From Stutzerimonas stutzeri (GTDB taxonomy: Bacteria; Pseudomonadota; Gammaproteobacteria; Pseudomonadales; Pseudomonadaceae): a stretch of DNA of 64,000 nt. The DNA is taken from the NCBI GenBank assembly GCA_002387205.1, contig DGLA01000018.1, positions 11,213 through 75,212 of the forward strand. The letters are read 5' to 3'. Made by a program: the position numbers and the translations under genes. Under the pieces are notes generated by a model that had not been told where the DNA came from, ran no database searches, and worked only from the letters and a program-made list of their open reading frames with translations. Positions 44,553 to 51,893 of the stretch are shown one piece after another. Each line of letters begins with the position of its first letter. Position 1 is the stretch's first letter.

Positions 44553-45693
44553 CATCAGTCGCAGCCTGGCCAGACAATGGCAGCGCTCCAGCGTACGCTT
44601 GGAACGCTTGCTCAATCCCGCTAGCTGGCCGCAAAGCCTCAACATCGGCAAGCCTTCGGCACGTCTATTCACTGACAACATCCAGGCGGTACTCCGGCAT
44701 GTGGAGAACTGGCGGAGCGTGAACGTGGGTAAAGTCGACTGGGAGCCCGTCAGCTACCGAGCAGGGCTGTCCCCCATTTCCTTGCCGATGCGTTGGCACT
44801 TGCGTAGCCCCTCCGAATGGATTGCCGCGAGCGATGATCCAGGGGTCAGCCAGGAATACGCTCAACTCGAGTATCTGGTCGAGCAGGTAGACAGTGCCTT
44901 TCATGCGCTGCTGGTGGCACAACGGAGCTTGTGGTTGACGAAGCCGTCTGAAGAAGTCGTCGCCACGGCGCGACTCGCCACCCGGTTGTCGCCAGGCTGT
45001 GCCCGAGGCCGTCCGCTGCGCCTGCTTGCCGAGCACGGCGTAGACACCAAGTTTTTCGAGCGCAACGCCAGCTTGCTGACCTGGCTCCTCGACGAACGCT
45101 TCGGAGGCGCGGCGTCCGAGCAAGGCCTGACGACTTTTCTGGATGCCTTTGAAGAAAGCAGCCACTGGGTTCTGGTCGTTCCCCTTCAGCCTGAGCTGTT
45201 GCCCTTCAAGCGGCTCAGACTCACAACTACGGAACTGGCCGAAACCCCACTTCCCGGTTCGCGATTGCTCGTGGTGGAAAATGAGCAATGCATTCACTTG
45301 CTGCCTGAGAACTTACCGGACACCCTGGCTGTGCTGGGCTCAGGACTCGATTTGCAGTGGCTAGCGTCCGCGCACCTGGCCGGGAAACAGATCGCATACT
45401 GGGGCGACATGGATACCTGGGGCCTGCTGATGCTTGGGCGAGCGAGACTCCATCAACCAGCAGTCGAAGCACTATTGATGAAGCAAGAGCTGTTTGAACA
45501 GCACTCACCGGTGAGCGCAGTCGTCGAGCCGACCAAAGCTCAGGAGTCGGCCCCACCTGGTTTGCTGGCTGACGAAGCGGACTTCTATCGGTATCTGCTG
45601 GTGCAAGAACGAGGACGTCTTGAGCAGGAGTACCTGCCAAAGGAACAAGTTGAGCGCGCTATCGAGCAGTGGGCTCGGGCGGTCCCTGTATAG
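44536..45693 (+). CDS. jetD: Wadjet nuclease subunit JetD (DUF3322 / DUF2220)
   Basis: Toprim/TopoVI-A-like nuclease that cleaves plasmid DNA. The 385-residue protein has an N-terminal DUF3322 region and a C-terminal DUF2220 Toprim fold, with the acidic VVENE (about residue 250) and GDMDTWG (about residue 295) supplying the metal-binding residues. ATG 44536 overlaps the jetC end by 17 bases. All four Jet genes are intact and in the canonical order, so the system looks functional. Confidence 0.93.
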   Translation: MKSPTDISRSLARQWQRSSVRLERLLNPASWPQSLNIGKPSARLFTDNIQAVLRHVENWRSVNVGKVDWEPVSYRAGLSPISLPMRWHLRSPSEWIAASDDPGVSQEYAQLEYLVEQVDSAFHALLVAQRSLWLTKPSEEVVATARLATRLSPGCARGRPLRLLAEHGVDTKFFERNASLLTWLLDERFGGAASEQGLTTFLDAFEESSHWVLVVPLQPELLPFKRLRLTTTELAETPLPGSRLLVVENEQCIHLLPENLPDTLAVLGSGLDLQWLASAHLAGKQIAYWGDMDTWGLLMLGRARLHQPAVEALLMKQELFEQHSPVSAVVEPTKAQESAPPGLLADEADFYRYLLVQERGRLEQEYLPKEQVERAIEQWARAVPV

Positions 45694-45853
45694 AGCGGCT
45701 GGCGATGGGCTCAATAACCCTCTAATCCTGAGACCGCTTACCCTTAACCCACGGTCTTCAGAAATGCCTTCTCTGACATTTCCAACGTTGATCGCTTTAG
45801 GCGGTCGGTTTTCAGCGTTGGTCTGCAACGAGTCTTTTCATCTCGTCGACGAG

Positions 45854-45869
45854 ACTAAGGGCGATTCAC
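45854..45869 (+). repeat. Short motif ACTAAGGGCGATTCAC, copy 1
   Basis: A 16-base motif 160 bp after jetD. A copy differing at one base is at 53298-53313, just beyond the 3' end of gajB, and a weaker copy (13/16) at 46259-46274. These may mark cassette edges; no known family is recognised. Confidence 0.5.
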
Positions 45870-45899
45870 GATTCCGGTCGACTTAAAGCGCCGGAGGCC

Positions 45900-46044
45900 G
45901 GGGCGCTCACGGATTTCCGGTCAATTGAGTTGCACCATGGCCGAGCCGATCTCGCGCTCGCCGGATTCCGGTCTGATGACGCGACCAAGAGCGCTCGGCT
46001 GTTCCGGTTACGCTGGAACGTATGGTCGGGACTGGGTGACTGCC
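45900..46044 (+). repeat. 145-bp direct repeat, copy 1
   Basis: Starts GGGGCGCTCAC and ends GACTGCC. It is about 92% identical to 46084-46231. It contains repeated ATTCCGGTC-type words and short inverted segments and is not obviously coding. It could derive from the multi-repeat end of an insertion sequence (IS21-type ends carry such repeats), which is inference. Confidence 0.75.
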
Positions 46045-46083
46045 GGCACTCAGGATGCCGTTCAGCTGAAAGCCCTGCAGGTC

Positions 46084-46231
46084 GGGGCGCTCACGAAATT
46101 CCGGTCAATTGAGTTGCACCACGGCCGAGCCGCGATCTCGCGCTCGCCAGATTCCGGTCTGATGACGCGACCAGGAGCGCTCGGCTATTTCCGGTTGCGT
46201 CGGAACGTATGGTCGGGGCTGGTTGACTGCC
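46084..46231 (+). repeat. 145-bp direct repeat, copy 2
   Basis: Second copy of the unit at 45900-46044, with a two-base insertion (GAGCCGCGATC) and a one-base insertion (GGCTATTTCC), otherwise only scattered substitutions. The two copies are separated by 39 unrelated bases. The surrounding 45694-46498 contains no supported gene. Confidence 0.75.
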
Positions 46232-46258
46232 TGCGCACAGCATTCCGGTCAGACAGCG

Positions 46259-46274
46259 ACACAGGGAGATTCAC
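46259..46274 (+). repeat. Short motif ACACAGGGAGATTCAC, diverged copy
   Basis: Matches the 16-base motif at 45854-45869 at 13 positions. It lies just after the second 145-bp repeat. Confidence 0.35.
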
Positions 46275-46498
46275 CACTTACTGCGCGGTTTACAGGGCGA
46301 CGGGAATCCAGCGCTCGCCCCAGTTTTGCATCCACCGGAATTTGCCGAGCGCCTTGGATCACAGGAACACCTTCGCCAAAATAGTCAAATGAACCCTCAT
46401 TTCCTAATCTGGGAACTGACGAAATTTGCGGCATCTGCGTTAGCGCAGCGGAACATCGAGTTACCGTGTGTCTCGTAAGTAATCGGGAGCGCACGCTG

Positions 46499-46681
46499 AT
46501 GAGATGGTTTTTCGTGGTGATGCTTTGCGGTGGGGCAGGTCTCTGGCTAAGCGCCCAATATCAAGTTCCTCAATGGTTGCTTTGGCTGCTGCTGGCGCTG
46601 GGAACCACGGTATGGGGCCTGGCCAAGTGGATGGAACAGCAGGAGGCCGAGACGGAGCACGATCAGGATCGCAGGTGCTGA
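46499..46681 (+). CDS. Small membrane protein, function unknown
   Basis: A 60-residue protein with two hydrophobic segments (MRWFFVVMLCGGAGLWLSAQ and LLWLLLALGTTVWGLAKW) and a charged tail (EQQEAETEHDQD). GGGAG precedes ATG 46499 by nine bases. I do not recognise the family. Confidence 0.55.
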   Translation: MRWFFVVMLCGGAGLWLSAQYQVPQWLLWLLLALGTTVWGLAKWMEQQEAETEHDQDRRC

Positions 46682-46799
46682 TCAGGATTGGGCCGTATGG
46701 GATCTCCCAATGGCCGCAGCGCTGAACTACGCGCTGTGTGGTGGACGATGGTGAGCCAGCTATCCGGGACTTTGAGTTCATGACTAGGAGATAACGAGA

Positions 46800-47063
46800 T
46801 TGACTGTTCCTTATGAAAGAACCCGCGCCATCATCAGAACTTAAGAGTTCCTGCGTGAGCTATCCCGTCACGCTGGGTTACCGCAGGATATCCGCAGCTA
46901 TGCGAAAAGCCTGCTCAGGCACTATCCATATCCCGACCAGATTTTCTCGTTGGGGCGCCTTGAGGAATGTCTGGTAAACGAAGCGCTTGAAGATGAATAC
47001 CGACGGCGGGTAGTCGCCTTTCACCAGCCGCTGCTCTGCTCGTCACTGGAGTCGACTCGATAG
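46800..47063 (+). pseudogene. BPSL0761-family protein gene with an in-frame TAA
   Basis: An 87-codon frame beginning TTG 46800 with AGGAG nine bases upstream. Its parts VPYERTRAIIRT, EFLRELSRHAGLPQDIRSYA and SLLRHYPYPDQIFSLGRLEE match the small BPSL0761 family common in Pseudomonas. Codon 15 (46842-46844) is TAA, with both sides in the same frame and no other damage. It is therefore most simply a recent pseudogene. Reinitiation downstream is unlikely, as no start codon with a ribosome-binding site follows. The DUF6088 gene starts three bases after its stop. Confidence 0.65.
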
Positions 47064-47065
47064 CG

Positions 47066-47671
47066 ATGTCCCGCTCACATTTCGAACCGCCGGTGTCTCA
47101 CCTCGTAGCTCAGCGGCTGAAGCATCTGCGCAAGGGGAGGCCTTTCAGCATCAGGTGTCTTGCAGAGCTTGGTTCGAGCTCGGCCATCTCCAAGGCAGTC
47201 GCCCAACTTGTTCGCCGTGGTGAGCTTGAGCGTGTATATCGTGGCATCTACATGCGGCCGAAATCCAGCCAATACACGGGCCGGGTTCTTCATCCTGGGC
47301 CTTGGGACCTACTCAGTCTGGTTGCCAGGCAGAACCGTTGGAAGCTGCAGATCCACGGCGCTGATGCCGTGAGGCGATTCGGGCTGAGTACACAAATGCC
47401 GGTCATTCCGATCTACTACACGAGTGGCCCCAGCCGATCGATATTTGTGGGGAAGGCCGAGATCAGGCTCGTGCATGCTGCTCCGATGGTGATGCAATGC
47501 GCAGGAACCAAAGTGGGGATGACCATCAGCGCTTTGTTTTATCTCGGCAAAGGCGGTACTACGCTGGAGTGTGTTGCTGTAATCAAAAAAGCTCTCAGTC
47601 CCGAAGACCTGAGCAAAATAGTGGCCTGCAGAATGCCGAAATGGATGCGCGCAGCGCTGGAGACAACATGA
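47066..47671 (+). CDS. DUF6088 / AbiEi-antitoxin-like transcriptional regulator
   Basis: A 201-residue protein: N-terminal winged HTH (FSIRCLAELGSSSAISKAVA, LVRRGELERVYRGIYMRP) as in AbiEi-type antitoxins, followed by the DUF6088 domain (LQIHGADAVRRFGLSTQMPV). AbiEi partners usually sit before an AbiEii nucleotidyltransferase toxin; none follows here, so it is an orphan or works alone. It directly follows the BPSL0761-type pseudogene, the arrangement suggesting a former operon. Confidence 0.75.
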   Translation: MSRSHFEPPVSHLVAQRLKHLRKGRPFSIRCLAELGSSSAISKAVAQLVRRGELERVYRGIYMRPKSSQYTGRVLHPGPWDLLSLVARQNRWKLQIHGADAVRRFGLSTQMPVIPIYYTSGPSRSIFVGKAEIRLVHAAPMVMQCAGTKVGMTISALFYLGKGGTTLECVAVIKKALSPEDLSKIVACRMPKWMRAALETT

Positions 47672-47800
47672 GCCGCCCGAGTCTGGTCGATATGCCGCTG
47701 ACATGGCGCAGGGCGCAGGCATGCTTGCATGAACCGGTAAGAGGCAGCCAGCCAGTCAGTTTGGCTGCCCATCCAATCAGTGTCGGATCTGCGTCTATTG

Positions 47801-48334
47801 CTAGCTGCCCTTTTCCATCTTTATCCGCGCCCTGCGTATATAGCTCACCGACACATTGAACCGGCGCGCACGCTCTGCATCAGAAACGAACCCGAACTCC
47901 GATGCAATTTCGGGGGGTATTTCTGGCAGCGGTCGTTTGTACGACTGTATTCCAAGCTCCTTGCGCTTTTTCTTGACCGGGAAATTGCTGACGCCGAGCC
48001 GGTCAGCAATCTCTGTGTCCGGCATTCTTCCTAGCAGTGCTATGGCCTCGCTGGTTCAAATGTCCTCGAGAGGCTTGAAGCGCTCTCGAATTGTCTTTGG
48101 CTCTGGGATCTTAAGCTCTGCTCTGGCTTGTTCGATACGTTTGATGGAAACACCGAATCCTTTCGCAAGTCGATGATTGGTTTCCATCGCCAGTTGCGTA
48201 ACCGGCGCCGCGGGAAGCTCGGCCCTTCCTGGGAAGAACTTTGGAATGTCGCTGGAATGGCGTAAGCGTCCAGCCAAGTCACCTTGCGAAGCTGTATCAC
48301 ATGGTGCACGGGTAGTCTGTATCACATGCTGCAC
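47801..48334 (-). pseudogene. Helix-turn-helix repeat protein gene split by one in-frame TGA
   Basis: Two minus-strand frames (48334-48056 and 48055-47801) are in the same register and separated only by TGA 48056-48058. Upstream part: LAKGFGVSIKRIEQARAELKI and ERFKPLEDI; downstream: LLGRMPDTEIADRLGVSNFP with a basic KKKRKELGI, then ARRFNVSVSYIRRARIK. Together they are a run of three HTH-like units of about 178 codons. The upstream piece may start within 48334-48250. A nonsense mutation is the simplest reading. Family not recognised beyond HTH repeats. Confidence 0.55.
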
Positions 48335-48393
48335 GCTACAAAAAACTCCATGTAACGAGCTATCCTTCAGGCCTGTATTCGACGAAGAAGATC

Positions 48394-48675
48394 ATGAGCC
48401 GCATCATGAGCAAATCCAGCAGGAAGATTAAGCGCCAAGGCATTAAACAGCCAGCACACCTCAATTCCCAACAGAGTGCTATGGCCCTCCACCACGCGAA
48501 GGTACTTGAGCACGCAATCAATGTGTTCGGTAATCAGCAGCCGGCCGAAGAGTGGCTTGGCCGTCCCTGCAAGTATTTGAACGGCAATGTTCCGCTGGAC
48601 GTTATCGATAACCCTGCGGGGTTACAGGCCATCGAGAATTATCTCGAACGTATCGAATACGGGGTCTATCAGTAA
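48394..48675 (+). CDS. MbcA/ParS/Xre-type antitoxin-like protein (DUF2384)
   Basis: A 93-residue protein whose C-terminal half AINVFGNQQPAEEWLGRPCK..PLDVIDNPAGLQAIENYLERI is the DUF2384 (MbcA/ParS) domain, normally the antitoxin of a RES-domain toxin. No RES toxin follows; the next element is an IS. ATG 48409 is an alternative start. Either the toxin was lost or the protein acts alone. Confidence 0.75.
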   Translation: MSRIMSKSSRKIKRQGIKQPAHLNSQQSAMALHHAKVLEHAINVFGNQQPAEEWLGRPCKYLNGNVPLDVIDNPAGLQAIENYLERIEYGVYQ

Positions 48676-48823
48676 ACTGGTTGCGGTGGTCTGGCTCATG
48701 GCGCGCATGGCACCTCGACTGCGAAGTCTACAAGGACACTGTAGACAGCTTAGAGGCTAATACAATCGATACAACTTGCTGATACTCTGATTTTCTACGA
48801 TGCTGGGCGGGGAGGAGTCAGAC

Positions 48824-48871
48824 ATGACCATAGACGACGCCTTGGAAATGGCAGAGCAGACCGAGGTTTGA
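48824..48871 (+). CDS. Possible 15-residue micro-ORF with a strong ribosome-binding site
   Basis: GGAGGAG stands eight bases before ATG 48824, followed by 15 codons (MTIDDALEMAEQTEV) and TGA. A second ATG (48874) follows in another frame and is cut by the IS. It may be a leader peptide or the damaged start of a gene interrupted by the IS. Composition alone cannot decide. Confidence 0.3.
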   Translation: MTIDDALEMAEQTEV

Positions 48872-48878
48872 CCATGTA

Positions 48879-48907
48879 TAGCGACGGTCGAAGTCAGGCC
48901 GTCGCTA
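48879..48907 (+). terminator. Hairpin immediately left of the IS1182 element
   Basis: TAGCGACGG and CCGTCGCTA form a perfect nine-base-pair stem with an 11-base loop, ending four bases before the IS terminal repeat. It may be a terminator that served as the IS target. Confidence 0.6.
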
Positions 48908-48910
48908 ACC

Positions 48911-50573
48911 GGCCCAGAGTGTGTAAAAACACTTTCTTATCTTGCGTGCTTCAGCCCATTGCTCCTGGGCGTGGCGATTTCCCGATTATTTACCACGATC
49001 AGCGCCGGTAACGCTTCAGAGCGCGTATGAAGCGCTTTGGCACCTCTTGGGGCAGTAAAAGCTGGGCTTTTACGCCGCCATCGCCTTCAACAAGCCTTCG
49101 GTGCCGATGATTTTCATCACCCGCTTCAAGTTGTAGGCGAGCACATTCAAGCTCATTTCTGCGCTCACCCCATTCAGTTTTCGAGTCAGGAAGTGCGTTG
49201 CTCCCATCCATTGTTTGAGCGTCCCGAAGGGATGCTCAACAGTCCGCTTCCGAACCCGCATCATCTCCGGTGCTTGGTTCAGCCGGTGTTGCATTTCCTC
49301 CAGCACCGCTTCATGTTCCCAGCGCCTTACTCGACGATTTGTGCTTGGCTTGCACTGGGTTTTCAGCGCGCAACTCTGGCACTTTGAACTCCAGTAACAG
49401 TGCATATTCATGCCTTTCTCAACGCTGGAGAATCGCCAAATCAGTGCCTCTCCAGCCGGGCATGTATATTCGTTATTCGTCGCGTCATAAACGAAGGCAT
49501 CTTTGTTGAACCGGCCATCAGCCTTGGCGCTTGAAGTCATCGGCTTTGGCACATAAGCGGTGATGTTTGCATCGTGACAGGCGAGGATTTCTTCACCCTT
49601 GAAGTAGCCTCGGTCGGCGACTACCGACAATGTTTCTGCGCCAATGGCTTCCCTAGCTTGCTTGGCCATCGAGCTGAGTTGGTCGCGGTCAGAACCTCTG
49701 TTGGTGACCTCATGAGCAACAATCAAATGGTGCTGCGTATCGACCGCCGTCTGCACGTTGTAGCCGACGATACCGCTGCCGCGCGTCATCATCGAACGGG
49801 CATCCGGGTCGGTCAGCGAAACCTGTTTGTCAGGGGAATCGTTGAGCTGAGTTTCGATCCCTTGAAGCTCTTTCATCTGCGATTTGAGCTTGGCGATTTT
49901 ATCTTCCAGGCTGGCAATGTCTGGCGCGGAGGCGCTAGGAATCTGTCGATCAGCCGCATCGAGCGCAGCCAAATAACGGCCGATGCTCGCCTCGATTTCT
50001 TCCATGCGCCGCTTCAGTTTGGCGCTGGTGAAATTGCGGTCACGGTTGTTCACTGCCTTGAATTTGCTGCCGTCGATGGCAACCAGGTTTTCGTCAAACA
50101 ACCCCAACTGCTGGCAGAGCAAAACGAACTGGCGGCAGACGCCGCGAATGGCCTTGCTGTTGTCTTTTCGGAAGTTGGCGATGGTCTTGAAATCGGGCAT
50201 CAAACGCCCGGTTAGCCACATGAGTTCGACGTTGCGCTGGGCTTCTCGCTCCAGACGTCGGCTCGATTGAATTCGGTTTAGGTAACCGTAGATGTAGATC
50301 TTCAGCAGGATCGCCGGGTGGTAGGCAGGTCTGCCGGTTTCGGCTGGAATGACGCCATCAAAACCTAGATTGGCCAAATCGAGTTCATCGACGAAAACGT
50401 CAACCACCCGAACCGGATTGGTATCGCTGACGTAGTCGTCGAGGCTTTCGGGAAGTAAGGTGCTTTGACCTCGATGTTCACCCTGGATAAACCGTTTCGC
50501 AGGCGTCCCTTGCGATGAGATTCTCGGAAATCATAGCAAGGGTTTACCGGGATGTTTTTACACACTCTGGACC
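48911..50573 (-). mobile_element. IS1182-family insertion sequence
   Basis: A 1663-bp element bounded by 21-bp terminal inverted repeats: 48911-48931 (GGCCCAGAGTGTGTAAAAAC plus A) and 50553-50573, identical except the third base. It carries one transposase gene on the minus strand. No target duplication is clear; the left end abuts a stem-loop, a known preference of several IS families. It lies between an antitoxin-like gene and a NYN-domain gene. Confidence 0.85.
49070..50407 (-). CDS. IS1182-family transposase (N-terminal start in doubt)
   Basis: DDE transposase with an N-terminal DUF772-type domain (TGRPAYHPAILLKIYIYGYL), a central DDE core (SGIVGYNVQTAVDTQHHLIV; VVADRGYFKGEE) and C-terminal TVEHPFGTLKQWMGATHFL. 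From GTG 50407 it has 445 residues. The coding match actually continues 31 codons further upstream to 50500 (KRFIQGEHRGQSTLLPES and so on), but where family members have ATG before KRF, this copy has GCG and no ATG/GTG/TTG in frame. The first 30 residues may therefore not be translated, and the copy may be inactive. Confidence 0.85.
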   Translation of the reverse strand: MVDVFVDELDLANLGFDGVIPAETGRPAYHPAILLKIYIYGYLNRIQSSRRLEREAQRNVELMWLTGRLMPDFKTIANFRKDNSKAIRGVCRQFVLLCQQLGLFDENLVAIDGSKFKAVNNRDRNFTSAKLKRRMEEIEASIGRYLAALDAADRQIPSASAPDIASLEDKIAKLKSQMKELQGIETQLNDSPDKQVSLTDPDARSMMTRGSGIVGYNVQTAVDTQHHLIVAHEVTNRGSDRDQLSSMAKQAREAIGAETLSVVADRGYFKGEEILACHDANITAYVPKPMTSSAKADGRFNKDAFVYDATNNEYTCPAGEALIWRFSSVEKGMNMHCYWSSKCQSCALKTQCKPSTNRRVRRWEHEAVLEEMQHRLNQAPEMMRVRKRTVEHPFGTLKQWMGATHFLTRKLNGVSAEMSLNVLAYNLKRVMKIIGTEGLLKAMAA

Positions 50574-50587
50574 GACAGCGGCCGGAT

Positions 50588-51394
50588 CTAAGCAGATGCG
50601 CGCTCGCTTCCCTCCTTTTTATACGCCAACCCCACCGTCCAGTGTCCGCCTGTTTCCTGAGTCGGCTCCAAAAGATCGTATGTCTTGACCATATCCAGCA
50701 AACCGGAATGTCCATACGTGCTCGGCGTAAACGCCGGATCGGTACGTTTCAAGTATTGTCCCAAGGCACTGAGCGTAACCTTGCCTTCGTTGGTACCAGC
50801 AGCGAGTAGGGACACTGCCTCAACAACGAAACGCGGTCGCCGTTTCGGTGTTGGCTTAACAGGGTCGTGCTTCGCGGCGTCACCTTTCAGCTCTGGAACA
50901 AGTCCTGGCAGCTCTTTTGCCGGTGATTCGCAAGCAACTTTGACGTCTTGCTCGGCCCGGCTCCATTCGAAGAACTCATCGCTGGCGTTTCGTAACGCAT
51001 CGGGCGTTTTTGCTTCGCCGACGATACAAACCGTAGCTCCGCGCTCACGTAGTTTCCGGCAAAGATAGGCGAAATCCGAGTCGCTGGTAACGAGGCAGAA
51101 TGTATCGGCCCGCTGATCGAAAAGCGCTTCGATGGCATCAAGCGCAAGGGCGATGTCCGATGTGTTTTTTCCTGGGGCATATTGATATTGAAGGCACGGT
51201 GTAAAGGCCAAGCGAACCAATGCCTCTTGCCATTTATTCGCCAGCGTCCCGTGATTGCCGTATCCACGGCGAACCACTACTCGACCAAACTGCGCCGCAA
51301 CGCGCGAGGCGTGCTCCAATATTTCCGGTGAAACATTATCGCAATCGACCAGAACCGCTACTCGCGCCTCGCCGGTGGAATTCCCGTTGCTCAT
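50588..51394 (-). CDS. NYN-domain protein with C-terminal OST-HTH/LOTUS domain
   Basis: A 268-residue protein: N-terminal NYN (PIN-like) RNase fold with VLVDCDNVSPEIL, SDIALALDAIEALF and CLVTSDSDFAYLCRKLRERG (acidic residues of the active site at about 17, 19, 80 and 104), then a linker and an OST-HTH/LOTUS RNA-binding domain (residues about 190-255, GKVTLSALGQYLKRTDPAF). The pair resembles bacterial MARF1-like proteins, presumed RNases. It ends 15 bp from the IS and sits among defence genes. A role in phage defence is only suggested by location. Confidence 0.85.
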   Translation of the reverse strand: MSNGNSTGEARVAVLVDCDNVSPEILEHASRVAAQFGRVVVRRGYGNHGTLANKWQEALVRLAFTPCLQYQYAPGKNTSDIALALDAIEALFDQRADTFCLVTSDSDFAYLCRKLRERGATVCIVGEAKTPDALRNASDEFFEWSRAEQDVKVACESPAKELPGLVPELKGDAAKHDPVKPTPKRRPRFVVEAVSLLAAGTNEGKVTLSALGQYLKRTDPAFTPSTYGHSGLLDMVKTYDLLEPTQETGGHWTVGLAYKKEGSERASA

Positions 51395-51460
51395 CCTTGC
51401 GCTCCTCTTCCTTGATAAGTGTTGAGCAAGCTTGCTCTTGATGCGCTCGATCTTACCCGA

Positions 51461-51709
51461 CTACGCCCCCGCATGTTGCCCAACCCAAGCCCGTGCTAGA
51501 CCAGCCCGGCCTTGGTAAACCCCGCGACCAGATGTAGCAACCTTGCAAAACCAAGGCGCGGCCGCCGCTGCGGTCAGCGGCGCCATGCCCTCCTCCAAGG
51601 TACGTGTCTTCATCAGCTGGGCGAACTGTCCGAGGCTGTCCTCGGTTAGCGGAATCTCCTCGTCGAAGTCCACCAGCACGCGGAACATCTCCTGGTGCGC
51701 TTTCATCAC
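51461..51709 (-). CDS. Possible hypothetical protein or gene remnant
   Basis: An 82-codon frame from ATG 51709 (MMKAHQEMFRVLVDFDEEIP, then LGQFAQLMKTRTLEEG). The first half looks coding; the Ala-rich second half does not. Its frame continues upstream without a stop for at least 16 codons, so it may be the 3' end of a lost gene. No family recognised. Confidence 0.3.
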   Translation of the reverse strand: MMKAHQEMFRVLVDFDEEIPLTEDSLGQFAQLMKTRTLEEGMAPLTAAAAAPWFCKVATSGRGVYQGRAGLARAWVGQHAGA

Positions 51710-51893
51710 GAGAACGCAATGCGCACGCTCGATGCGTAAATATCGCCGCAGGCAGGGTCGCGGTGGACGCGTTGGGTCAGATCTAGCTCCAGCGTCGTGA
51801 ATGCGATTAGGTCATTAATAGATCGTTCGATCCATTACGCGCACTGGGAAAGCGTCGAGACTGGCCGTCCGATAAGATCAAGGATGTTTGCAT

